Shown here: positions 15,346 to 22,779 of the stretch, one piece after another
Numbering within the stretch: the stretch's first letter is position 1
Layout: every line of letters begins with the position of its first letter
Assembly: GCF_900129005.1 (NCBI RefSeq)
Contig: NZ_FQUN01000011.1
Location: 66,767 to 130,766 of the forward strand
DNA: 64,000 nt
Origin: Leeuwenhoekiella marinoflava DSM 3653
GTDB lineage: Bacteria; Bacteroidota; Bacteroidia; Flavobacteriales; Flavobacteriaceae
Direction of reading: 5' to 3'
Program-made: the position numbers and the translations under genes
The notes under the pieces: generated by a model
The model's database searches: none
The model's input: only the letters and a program-made list of their open reading frames with translations
Told to the model about the DNA's origin: nothing

Positions 15346-15917
15346 TAGTCTTTTCTAAAATGGTCGGCTACAGCTTCTAACTCCTCGTACCATTGCTCAC
15401 CAAATTTACGGATCAATGCCTCTTTAGTAAACTTATAAACCGGCACTTGTAGTTCTTTACCCAGGCTGCAGGCATCATCACAAATAGGCCATTTATGGTA
15501 ATTCACTGCCGTAAATTTTGAATACTCCTGTAAACGCACGGGATACAAATGACACGAAATAGGCTTTCTAAAGTCCACTTCGCCTGCATTGTATGCATCC
15601 TCAATACCGCAAGAAGCAACACCTTCATTAGTAAAAGTCACATACGCACATTCAGCCCCATTAACTAACGGAGTTTCCAACTCATCCAAATCGGTTTTAA
15701 TATGTGTGCCTTGAGCCTCAATAGCCGCAATGCCTTCTTCCCGTAAAAAGGGTTTTACTTTAGGATAAATAGCTTTAAGTATGGCTACTTCGTCTGGCTC
15801 TAAAGGAGCACCCGCCTCTCCGGCAACACAACACTCCCCTTTACACGCGGAAAGGTTACACACAAAATCCTTTTGAATGACCTCTTCTGAAACTATGGTT
15901 TGATCTATTTGAAACAT
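15345..15917 (-). CDS. DUF3109 family cysteine-rich protein
   Basis: 190 residues from the ATG at 15917. A longer frame reaches 15974 but its extra 19 codons would cover the promoter box, so MFQIDQ is preferred. Cysteines are arranged 'VCNLSACKGECCVAGEAGAPL', then 'C.YVTF....ASCGIE.A', 'KPISCHLYPVR', 'CDDACSLG', a pattern like the YkgJ/DUF3109 proteins, which probably bind a metal or Fe-S cluster. Function unknown. It forms a two-gene unit with the aminotransferase. Confidence 0.85.
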   Translation of the reverse strand: MFQIDQTIVSEEVIQKDFVCNLSACKGECCVAGEAGAPLEPDEVAILKAIYPKVKPFLREEGIAAIEAQGTHIKTDLDELETPLVNGAECAYVTFTNEGVASCGIEDAYNAGEVDFRKPISCHLYPVRLQEYSKFTAVNYHKWPICDDACSLGKELQVPVYKFTKEALIRKFGEQWYEELEAVADHFRKD

Positions 15918-15921
15918 AGCG

Positions 15922-15929
15922 CAAAGATA
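15922..15929 (-). promoter_or_regulatory. -7 promoter element of the DUF3109 gene
   Basis: TATCTTTG on the minus strand fits the Bacteroidota -7 box TAnnTTTG. It ends only four bases upstream of the ATG at 15917, so the transcript would begin at or next to the start codon, that is, be leaderless or nearly so. A clear -33 TTG is not visible. Confidence 0.4.
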
Positions 15930-16065
15930 CATTTTCTCAAATACTGTATCTGCTCCTGAGTAGTTAAGATACACGGCACTATAAAAGACTAAAAAAGCGT
16001 CTTTTAAGCAAAAACTCCACAGGTTATTTCTAGGTTAAAGCTACCTGTCAAACCTAGTATATATC

Positions 16066-16201
16066 AAGTAAACTACCTCGGAGCAAGCCTGTCTGCCAAC
16101 AAAGGCAGGCCCACGAAGCATTCGTTAGAAACAAATTTTCAATTTCGCGGCATCCCGATAGCTCGGGACAGGGTATTAGACCCTTTGGCGGTGCCAATAA
16201 A
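16066..16201. repeat. REP-like element, copy 2, with nested palindromes
   Basis: Starts AAGTAAACTACCTCG and ends CCCTTTGGCGGTGCCAATAAA like the other copies, but is longer because two mini-hairpins are nested in its dyads: GCCTGTCTGCC...GGCAGGC (about 16087-16110) and TCCCGATAGCTCGGGA (about 16153-16168). The 3' end lies 40 bp upstream of the MarC start and supplies the TTG that is correctly placed to be its -33 box. Confidence 0.8.
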
Positions 16202-16215
16202 TAGATGTAATTTTG
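16185..16215 (+). promoter_or_regulatory. Probable promoter of the MarC gene
   Basis: TTG (16185-16187, within the REP-like element's CCCTTTGGCGG end) and TAATTTTG (16208-16215) are separated by 20 bases, which fits the flavobacterial TTG-N19/20-TAnnTTTG promoter. The start codon follows 25 bases later at 16241. Confidence 0.5.
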
Positions 16216-16240
16216 CGCATTCTTTAAAAAAAAGAACGAT

Positions 16241-16813
16241 ATGGCATTTGATATTAAAGAAATCGTAACGGCAACGATGATCTTATTTGCAATTATTGAT
16301 ATCATAGGCAGCATCCCTATCATCATTGGTTTGCGTGAAAAAGTAGGACACATTCAGAGTGAAAAAGCTTCTATTGTAGCTGCCATTCTTATGGTGGTGT
16401 TTTTATTTGTAGGTAAAGAGATTCTTACCTTAATAGGTATTGACGTAAACTCCTTTGCAGTGGCGGGTTCGTTTATTATATTTTTCATCGCTTTAGAGAT
16501 GATTTTGGGTATTTCACTTTATAAAGACGATGCTCCGGAGACTGCCAGTGTAGTACCGCTTGCATTTCCCCTAGTAGCGGGTGCCGGCACAATGACCTCC
16601 TTGCTTTCACTTCGCGCAGAATATGCCGTAGAGAATATCATCGTTGCCATCATCATCAATATTCTTTTTGTATATGCCGTGCTTAAAGCATCGGGTAGAA
16701 TCGGAAAAATCCTAGGAAAACAGGGAATTAATATCATACGCAAAATCTTTGGTGTAATTTTGCTGGCGATGGCTGTAAAGCTATTCACAACAAACATTCA
16801 AGGACTTTTTTAA
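16241..16813 (+). CDS. MarC family integral membrane protein
   Basis: 190 residues with six hydrophobic segments. Family landmarks: 'LFAIIDIIGSIPIIIGL' in the first span, 'AGSFIIFFIALEMILG' in the third, and 'VPLAFPLVAGAGTMTSLLSL' (the P-L-A-x-P-x-x-x-G-P/A-G motif). MarC proteins were once linked to antibiotic resistance but this was withdrawn; function remains unknown. The gene is followed after 9 bases by a small membrane protein gene and the two are probably co-transcribed. Confidence 0.9.
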   Translation: MAFDIKEIVTATMILFAIIDIIGSIPIIIGLREKVGHIQSEKASIVAAILMVVFLFVGKEILTLIGIDVNSFAVAGSFIIFFIALEMILGISLYKDDAPETASVVPLAFPLVAGAGTMTSLLSLRAEYAVENIIVAIIINILFVYAVLKASGRIGKILGKQGINIIRKIFGVILLAMAVKLFTTNIQGLF

Positions 16814-16822
16814 ATACACCCC

Positions 16823-17044
16823 ATGAAAATCGCACTTTATATCATACTTGGCCTGGCAAGCGCATTGCTTATTTTTAATCTTACTAAAATTGATTATAGT
16901 GCTCCGTTTGAAGGAAATAGTATGGTAGGCGTTATTTCGGTTATCGCGTGTCTGTGTGCTATTTTGCTGGTTATAATCCTGATGATCTCCAGAAAGATTG
17001 CTGTTAAAAACAAAGAATTAAAAAGAAAGCCCAAGAACCAATAA
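16823..17044 (+). CDS. Small two-span membrane protein
   Basis: 73 residues: span 1 MKIALYIILGLASALLIFNLT, a short periplasmic loop (KIDYSAPFEGNS), span 2 VGVISVIACLCAILLVIILMIS, and a basic tail rich in lysine. I do not recognise a named family, though this shape is common next to flavobacterial chromosomal genes. Its position 9 bp after the MarC gene suggests one operon. Confidence 0.65.
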   Translation: MKIALYIILGLASALLIFNLTKIDYSAPFEGNSMVGVISVIACLCAILLVIILMISRKIAVKNKELKRKPKNQ

Positions 17045-17061
17045 ACGCAGGGGTATTCTCT

Positions 17062-17355
17062 TTAAAGTAGCGTGACCAAAGTAGGGTTTATAAACTCATA
17101 CACGACACCGGCTATAAAAGTAAGTATCGCCAATATCAAAAAGAATTTGTGTAGTTTTTGAAACACAATTGCCCGCTTGAGCTTTTTAAGCATCTTCCGG
17201 TTTTTAATACCGAGCATCTGCTCTTTAATCTCTGCTTCTGAAAGGTAAAACGGACTTACAGAAATACCGCTGGAAATCAAAATACCCGCGCTGTTATCAA
17301 GCAATCTGAAAATCGCTGCAATGCAAAAGATAAATATAGAAGCTATGATAACCAT
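17062..17355 (-). CDS. Hypothetical two-span membrane protein
   Basis: 97 residues with spans at about 1-18 and 72-90 and a basic middle (KNRKMLKKLKRAIVFQKLHK). No family recognised. Its ATG overlaps the stop of the S41 protease gene by one base, so it is the third gene of the dCMP deaminase-protease unit. Confidence 0.6.
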   Translation of the reverse strand: MVIIASIFIFCIAAIFRLLDNSAGILISSGISVSPFYLSEAEIKEQMLGIKNRKMLKKLKRAIVFQKLHKFFLILAILTFIAGVVYEFINPTLVTLL

Positions 17356-18944
17356 TACTCGTTCCTGCTTAAGACTATTATTTTCTGAATGGCTGCATCT
17401 TCATCGTTAATCAGTTTTTCAAAAACCGTATTGCCAAAAAGTTGCTGCGCCATTACGGCTTTAAGATAACACTTTAAATCATTTTTGTAATCTTTTACCC
17501 GAATTTTAAGATTTCTAAGATTCATGTAATCTACAAAACCCTGAATATTAAGATCTGAGATCGCAACTTCTTCGGTAAAGGCCTCTAACGAAAGACTGTT
17601 ATAATACGGGCGGCGCTTTTCGATCAGTTCAAAAATAAAGCGTGACATATATCCCGCTCTTAAAGCATAGGTAATTGCTTCTTTCTCATAGTTGGTATCC
17701 TTCGGAATAAACACATCGGGAATAATACCACCACCACCGTAAACCACTTTTCCTCCAGGAGTTACATACCGCAAACTATCTGCAACCGTAATACTGTCTA
17801 CACTTTGCATCTCCCCGTTTTTATAGCGTGATAAGTAATCTTCGTAATACGCCTTATTTCCGTCTGCATAAGGCCGCTGAATGCTTCTACCCGTAGGCGT
17901 ATAATAACGTGCAATAGTAAGGCGCACGGCACTACCATCACCCAACTCCATCTCGCGTTGCACGAGTCCTTTTCCAAACGAGCGTCTTCCTACGATGATG
18001 CCGCGGTCGTTATCTTGCAAAGCACCCGCAACAATCTCACTGGCCGAAGCAGAGTTCTCATTGATCAGGACATAAACGTTACCTTGCTCAAACTCTCCCG
18101 CATCGGTAGCATACGCATTTTCTATTTTTCCGGTCTTGTTCTTAGTAAACAAGATGAGTTTATCTTCTTCTAAAAACTGATCTGCTATTTGTTCTGCTGC
18201 CGAAATATAACCTCCGGGATTGCCGCGCAAGTCTAAGATCAGCTCTTTGGCTCCCTTCCGCTTGAGCGAAAGAATTGCTTTTTCAAATTCCTGTGGTGTG
18301 CTTTCTGCAAACCGATTGATCTTGATATAGCCTAAAGTATCTGTAGCCATATACGAAGCATCAACACTTTTTAAAGGAACTACAGATCGGGTAACCGTAA
18401 AATCAAGTAAATCCTTAATTCCCGGGCGTTTTACTTTAAGAACTACTTTAGTATTCGCCTGACCTTTTAACTGATTGGTGATTGAATCGTCTGCGACAAT
18501 AGCTCCCGTCAAGGCTTGGCCATCTGCTGCAACAATACGGTCACCACCGCGGATGCCTACTTTTTCACTAGGTCCACCGGGAATGGCTTGTATAACAGCA
18601 ATACTGTCTTTAAAATTATAAAAGCTGATACCGATACCTACAAAATCCCCTTTCATACTCTCATTCACCTGCTGTAATTCACTCGGTGGAATATACACGG
18701 AATGCGGATCGAGATTCTCCAGAATTCCATTTACAGTAACTTCAACAATAGAATCGGTATTTATAGGATCTACGTACTCATAGTCGATGTAATCAATGAG
18801 CCGGTTGAGTTTTTCTTTCTTAGAGTTTCCCCCTAGAATGTTGGTGGGATTGTTGCTGTAATTAAACTGGCTGCCAATGTAGATGCCTAAAGCAACAGCC
18901 ACGCAGAAGAATATGGGCAGGTATTTTTTTTGGTAACCTCCCAT
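17355..18944 (-). CDS. C-terminal processing peptidase (S41 family, CtpA/Prc type)
   Basis: 529 residues. One N-terminal membrane span (about 8-25) anchors it with the body in the periplasm. Then an S41 N-terminal helical part, a PDZ domain (about 90-175, 'GIGISF...I.....PGGPSEKVGIRGGDRIVAADG') and the protease core. The Ser-Lys dyad is visible: S300 in 'INENSASASEIVAGAL' and K325 in 'RRSFGKGLVQ'. 'LDLRGNPGGY' precedes it as expected. Such enzymes degrade periplasmic proteins from the C-terminus. The gene starts at the last base of the dCMP deaminase stop (TAATG). Confidence 0.92.
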   Translation of the reverse strand: MGGYQKKYLPIFFCVAVALGIYIGSQFNYSNNPTNILGGNSKKEKLNRLIDYIDYEYVDPINTDSIVEVTVNGILENLDPHSVYIPPSELQQVNESMKGDFVGIGISFYNFKDSIAVIQAIPGGPSEKVGIRGGDRIVAADGQALTGAIVADDSITNQLKGQANTKVVLKVKRPGIKDLLDFTVTRSVVPLKSVDASYMATDTLGYIKINRFAESTPQEFEKAILSLKRKGAKELILDLRGNPGGYISAAEQIADQFLEEDKLILFTKNKTGKIENAYATDAGEFEQGNVYVLINENSASASEIVAGALQDNDRGIIVGRRSFGKGLVQREMELGDGSAVRLTIARYYTPTGRSIQRPYADGNKAYYEDYLSRYKNGEMQSVDSITVADSLRYVTPGGKVVYGGGGIIPDVFIPKDTNYEKEAITYALRAGYMSRFIFELIEKRRPYYNSLSLEAFTEEVAISDLNIQGFVDYMNLRNLKIRVKDYKNDLKCYLKAVMAQQLFGNTVFEKLINDEDAAIQKIIVLSRNE

Positions 18945-19384
18945 TATTCGTCAATATTTTCAATACAAGCTACCTGTACTCCCGCGCGTTTTAAGAAATC
19001 AATTCCGCTGGGATCTTTATAGGCTTTATTAAAAACCACCCGTTTGATACCCGCCTGGTGCACCAGTTTACTGCATTCGGTACAAGGAGACAAGGTAATG
19101 TAAAGGGTAGCCCCTATACAAGCCTGTGTAGATGAAGCTACTTTGAGTATTGCATTAGCTTCCGCATGAAGCACATACCACTTGGTATACCCCTCTTCAT
19201 CTTCACATACATTTTCAAAACCCGTAGGGGTGCCGTTATATCCGTCAGAGATGATCATCTTATCCTTAACGATAAGCGCGCCCACTTGTTTTCTTTTGCA
19301 GTAAGAAAGTTTTGCCCATTCGCGTGCCATACGTAAATAAGCGATATCGTACGTGTGTTGTTTATCTGAAGTGATTGAAGACAT
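18944..19384 (-). CDS. dCMP deaminase
   Basis: 146 residues from the ATG at 19384 (MSSITSDK...); a longer frame to 19411 lacks a better context. It converts dCMP to dUMP for dTTP synthesis. The zinc site is complete: 'HAEANAI' (His ligand plus catalytic Glu) and 'SPCTECSK' (two Cys ligands). 'SYCKRKQVGALIVKDKMIISDGYNGTPTGFENVCED' is the typical substrate loop of the ComEB/deoxycytidylate deaminase group. First gene of a three-gene unit with the S41 protease. Confidence 0.92.
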   Translation of the reverse strand: MSSITSDKQHTYDIAYLRMAREWAKLSYCKRKQVGALIVKDKMIISDGYNGTPTGFENVCEDEEGYTKWYVLHAEANAILKVASSTQACIGATLYITLSPCTECSKLVHQAGIKRVVFNKAYKDPSGIDFLKRAGVQVACIENIDE

Positions 19385-19471
19385 ATATTTATAAAACCGT
19401 ACTTGAAGCACAAGCTGTTAAGCTTGCGAAGATAAAAAACTTAAGGCGCTTCTCACCCGCTAAAAATTGCT

Positions 19472-20056
19472 TTACCACGGATAATTAGCCATTAACATCG
19501 GGATTACCATACCGATGACCACTGCTGAAATAAACAAACACCAGTCTCTTCTTGAAAATCTAAAGATCGTCTGACAGATAAAACCAAAGATCAAAACAAC
19601 CAATACAATGATGATTTGAGCAGCTTCGATACCCAATCCAAATTCTAACAGCGGTAAAATTTTACTTGATAAATGCGCGGTCAAAGATTTAAAAAAGGAC
19701 GAAAAACCTAAGCCGTGTATAAGCCCAAAGAAAAGTGCTGTAATAAACAATACTCCTAACTTATCTTTATGAGCTCCTCTGCCGGCAGTAAACACATTGT
19801 ATAATGCCGAAACAAAAATAGTAACCGGTATTAAGAACTCTATAATCCCCCGATCTACACTAACGACGCCATAAACAGCCAGTATCATTGAAGTCATATG
19901 ACCTACCGTAAATAAAGTAACCATTAAAAGAACGCGCCTCCAGTCTTTAAAGACATAAGGCACCGTTAGTACAATTAGAAATAAAACATGGTCGTAAGCT
20001 TTGTAATCTAATACATGCTCTAGACCTATTTTGAAATAAAACCAAAAATCTGACAT
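19472..20056 (-). CDS. HupE/UreJ family membrane protein
   Basis: 194 residues from the ATG at 20056 (MSDFWFYFKIGLEHVLDYKAYDHVLFL); eight further upstream codons are in frame but unlikely. Six hydrophobic spans. The motif 'G.EHVLDYKAYDH.LF' and 'GLIHGLGFSS' (His-Gly pairs) are those of HupE/UreJ, proposed nickel or metal permeases linked to hydrogenase or urease genes; neither enzyme is nearby. In Flavobacteriaceae a member of this family is often found alone, so the substrate is uncertain. Confidence 0.85.
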   Translation of the reverse strand: MSDFWFYFKIGLEHVLDYKAYDHVLFLIVLTVPYVFKDWRRVLLMVTLFTVGHMTSMILAVYGVVSVDRGIIEFLIPVTIFVSALYNVFTAGRGAHKDKLGVLFITALFFGLIHGLGFSSFFKSLTAHLSSKILPLLEFGLGIEAAQIIIVLVVLIFGFICQTIFRFSRRDWCLFISAVVIGMVIPMLMANYPW

Positions 20057-20185
20057 AGGGACAACTTGCAATTTCACCAAAACTACAATTATTTCCCAAA
20101 GTTGCTGTGTTAAACGTTAAACTATGTCTAAACAGAAATCTAAAAAATTAAGGCTTTCGTAATTTCATTTTTTAAAATCAAACCT

Positions 20186-20635
20186 ATGCATCGCTTCTTC
20201 AAACTTATAGCGCCCCTGTTTTTCACGCTCGCATTAATTAGTTGTGGTGCAACACCCGGGTTTACCTCCAGCCAGGATACAACACTACCTAATGCACCGG
20301 ATTACACCTACATAGATACTAAAGGCAATGTGTATGCTATCAGTACCAAAAAGCTCATTTATGATCCGGTTTCTGAAGACAACACCATAGACGGTCTGGA
20401 TGATGAAGGCAGGCATCTGGAGTTGAATATAGCGCTTAATGATTATGCAAAAATGGCTGCCGCTTGTGAGCAACAGTTAAAAAGTCCTCAAAAAGAACTT
20501 CCTGCAAATTACAACGGTTATGTGATACCCACATTAACCAGAAAGACTGCTGAAGAAACTGAAAAAATTGACCTCAGTATCAAAGCGGTAGACGAACTCG
20601 ATTATATCATAAAACCCTTTTTAAAAGATGAATAA
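20186..20635 (+). CDS. Hypothetical lipoprotein
   Basis: 149 residues. MHRFFKLIAPLFFTLALISC gives a lipoprotein signal with Cys20. The mature part has no recognised domain. It overlaps the start of the BrkB-type gene by 8 bases and so is surely co-translated with it; a functional link to that membrane protein is possible but not shown. Confidence 0.7.
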   Translation: MHRFFKLIAPLFFTLALISCGATPGFTSSQDTTLPNAPDYTYIDTKGNVYAISTKKLIYDPVSEDNTIDGLDDEGRHLELNIALNDYAKMAAACEQQLKSPQKELPANYNGYVIPTLTRKTAEETEKIDLSIKAVDELDYIIKPFLKDE

Positions 20636-21638
20636 ACCCAAAAACCCCATACTCAAAAAAGGGTTTGAGTTTTTCATCTTTATGAAAAAAACCTATCTGG
20701 CCTGGGATCGCAATGATCCATTTGCTAAAAGTGCCATTATTGCCTATTACACCTTGTTCTCACTACCTTCACTGCTCATGATTGTGACATCGATCGCAAG
20801 TGCCTTTGTGGGTACAAAAGCAGTACAGGGACGCATTCACGATGAAATCGCACGCTTTATCAGTCCGGAAGTCGCTATTTCTATTGAAGAAATGATAGGC
20901 AATGTCACCTTACAAGATGATAACTGGATTACGCTGATCATCAGTATCGCCGCATTAATTTATGGTGCTACCGGGGTATTTTTTCAAATGAAGAAGACGA
21001 TGAATACCATCTGGAATGTTACCGAAAAAAACCAAAACTTCAAACGCATGCTTATCAACCGGGCTATCGCTTTTGGGATGGTTTTGGTATTGGGTTTTAT
21101 GCTTTTAGTAGCTTTCGTCGTAACCGTTTTATTGAATTTACTCACCGATTATCTCGCTGAGTTTGCTCCCGTAATTACTGTTGTTTTTGCTGACGTATTA
21201 AGATTCTTGGTATCCTTTGTATTCATCGCTTCGTTGTTTGCTGCAATCTTTAAAATTCTGCCTGATGTAAAAATGGGCTACAAAACCACTGTTCTGGGCG
21301 CCAGCATAACTGCAATTTTATTTCTCATTGGGGAAAGCCTCTTAGGCTATTACTTTTCAAGCAGCAACCCCGCTTCGGTTTATGGCGGTGCCGCGTCTAT
21401 TGTACTTATGCTGCTCTGGGTAAACTACACCTGCCTGATCTTGTTTTTTGGTGCTGAAATCACCGTGCAATATGCCTTGGTTAAAAAGCATAAGATCGTA
21501 CCGAGTAAGCACGCAGAATTTGCGCATACCGAAGAAACCAAAGCCCTGCGCGAAAAACAAAAACAGCTTGATGCCGATAAAAAAAAAGCAATCGAATTAG
21601 CAAATAATCCTGAAGAACCCAAGGATACTACTTCATAA
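20628..21638 (+). CDS. YihY/BrkB family membrane protein
   Basis: 336 residues with about six membrane spans. Family markers: 'AIIAYYTLFSLPSLLMIV' (first span), 'LYGATGVFFQMKKTMNTIWNV', 'VASLFAAIFKILPDVK', 'GESLLGYYFSSSNPASVYGGAASIVLMLLWVNYTCLILFFGAEIT'. The C-terminal ~50 residues are charged and lysine rich. Once mis-annotated as RNase BN; the actual role (probably transport) is unknown. It converges with and overlaps the nuclease gene by 11 bases at the 3' ends. Confidence 0.9.
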   Translation: MNKPKNPILKKGFEFFIFMKKTYLAWDRNDPFAKSAIIAYYTLFSLPSLLMIVTSIASAFVGTKAVQGRIHDEIARFISPEVAISIEEMIGNVTLQDDNWITLIISIAALIYGATGVFFQMKKTMNTIWNVTEKNQNFKRMLINRAIAFGMVLVLGFMLLVAFVVTVLLNLLTDYLAEFAPVITVVFADVLRFLVSFVFIASLFAAIFKILPDVKMGYKTTVLGASITAILFLIGESLLGYYFSSSNPASVYGGAASIVLMLLWVNYTCLILFFGAEITVQYALVKKHKIVPSKHAEFAHTEETKALREKQKQLDADKKKAIELANNPEEPKDTTS

Positions 21639-22689
21639 CCTTACGAATCAAGCACACATAAACCGGAAAGTGGTCGCTGTAGCCACCGGTGTAACTTCCG
21701 TTAGCAAAACTTCTAAAAGGGTAGTCTTTGTAAGGCCCTGAGGGTGTCTGTAAAAACCGCTTGTTAAAAATACCCGCTTTATAATATTGAAAGCTATCGT
21801 AGTCTTTTTTTAGCCAGGCCGAAGACACTAAGATCTGATCAAAAAGATTCCAGCTGTCCCGATACGCAAGCGTGCCCAGACCCTGCTTTGCTAAAGCTTC
21901 CATAGGATTATAAACATCTTTAAGTCCCACATGTTTCAGCTTTGCCTTTGCTTTTAAACCCTTTTTCACACTCTTGTTTTTAGGATCATCATTAAGATCA
22001 CCCATCGTAATGATTTTAGCATAGGGTTCCTGACTCCATATCGAATCAATAATCTTTCTGTTCAAAACCGCCGCCGCAACACGTCTGGGTCGGGTGCGCG
22101 CTTCTCCTCCGCTTCGGGAAGGCCAGTGATTTACGATAATATGCACGCGCTCTCCCACAAGATTACCGCTCACTAACAATTGATCACGGGTATAAATACG
22201 CTTGTTTTCACGCTCCGGATCAAAGAGTTTCAACTCATAAGCTTTACTGCTAATGGGTTGAAATAACTTTTTATCATAAAGTAAACCTACATCTATGCCC
22301 CGCCGGTCGGGAGAATCATAATGTACGATTCCATACTCCTTTTGTTGTAAAACCGATTGACTAACCAGATCTTCAAGCACCTTGCGGTTTTCGATCTCCG
22401 CGACTCCCAATAGTGCCGGTCCATTTTCAGCTTGCGGAGGTCCTATTTGCGCAATTACCTCAGCCATTTTTGAAAGCTTATCTGTATAAATAGCTTCCGT
22501 CCACCGGTCTTTGCCTTCGGGAGTACGATCGTCATCAAAGGTTATGGGATCATTTTCGGCATCAAAAAGGTTTTCCAAATTGTAAAAAGCAATTGTAATC
22601 AGCTGATAATCTTTATGCTCCTGACTAAAAACCCACAGATTTGGGTTAAGAATGAACACAATAAGAACACTTAATCGAGTTTTTGACAT
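21628..22689 (-). CDS. Secreted endonuclease/exonuclease/phosphatase family protein
   Basis: 353 residues. A signal peptide (MSKTRLSVLIVFILNPNLWVFSQ) directs export. The EEP fold is clear: 'IAFYNLENLFD' (the metal-binding N/E strand), 'GVAEIENRKVLEDL', 'SPDRRGIDVGLLYDK', 'VNHWPSRSGGEARTRPRR', 'MGDLNDDP' and the terminal 'GGYSDHFPVYV' with the catalytic Asp-His. Substrate is probably DNA, RNA or another phosphoester outside the cytoplasm. A paralogue without signal peptide lies at 31813-32754. It is divergent from the TonB-dependent receptor gene (91 bp apart), which suggests a shared role in phosphorus or nucleotide uptake. Confidence 0.88.
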   Translation of the reverse strand: MSKTRLSVLIVFILNPNLWVFSQEHKDYQLITIAFYNLENLFDAENDPITFDDDRTPEGKDRWTEAIYTDKLSKMAEVIAQIGPPQAENGPALLGVAEIENRKVLEDLVSQSVLQQKEYGIVHYDSPDRRGIDVGLLYDKKLFQPISSKAYELKLFDPERENKRIYTRDQLLVSGNLVGERVHIIVNHWPSRSGGEARTRPRRVAAAVLNRKIIDSIWSQEPYAKIITMGDLNDDPKNKSVKKGLKAKAKLKHVGLKDVYNPMEALAKQGLGTLAYRDSWNLFDQILVSSAWLKKDYDSFQYYKAGIFNKRFLQTPSGPYKDYPFRSFANGSYTGGYSDHFPVYVCLIRKVMK

Positions 22690-22779
22690 AACACAACTAA
22701 AATCAGACTGTTAAGTTAAACAAATTTTTAATTTAGAACTGTACGCCCCCTCTGAAAAAACCAATAATTCTTTTTCACT

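Noticed and set aside
16054-16353. Minus-strand open frame containing the REP-like element and the MarC start
   Set aside because: It translates a repeat and the reverse of MarC; MarC on the plus strand is clear.
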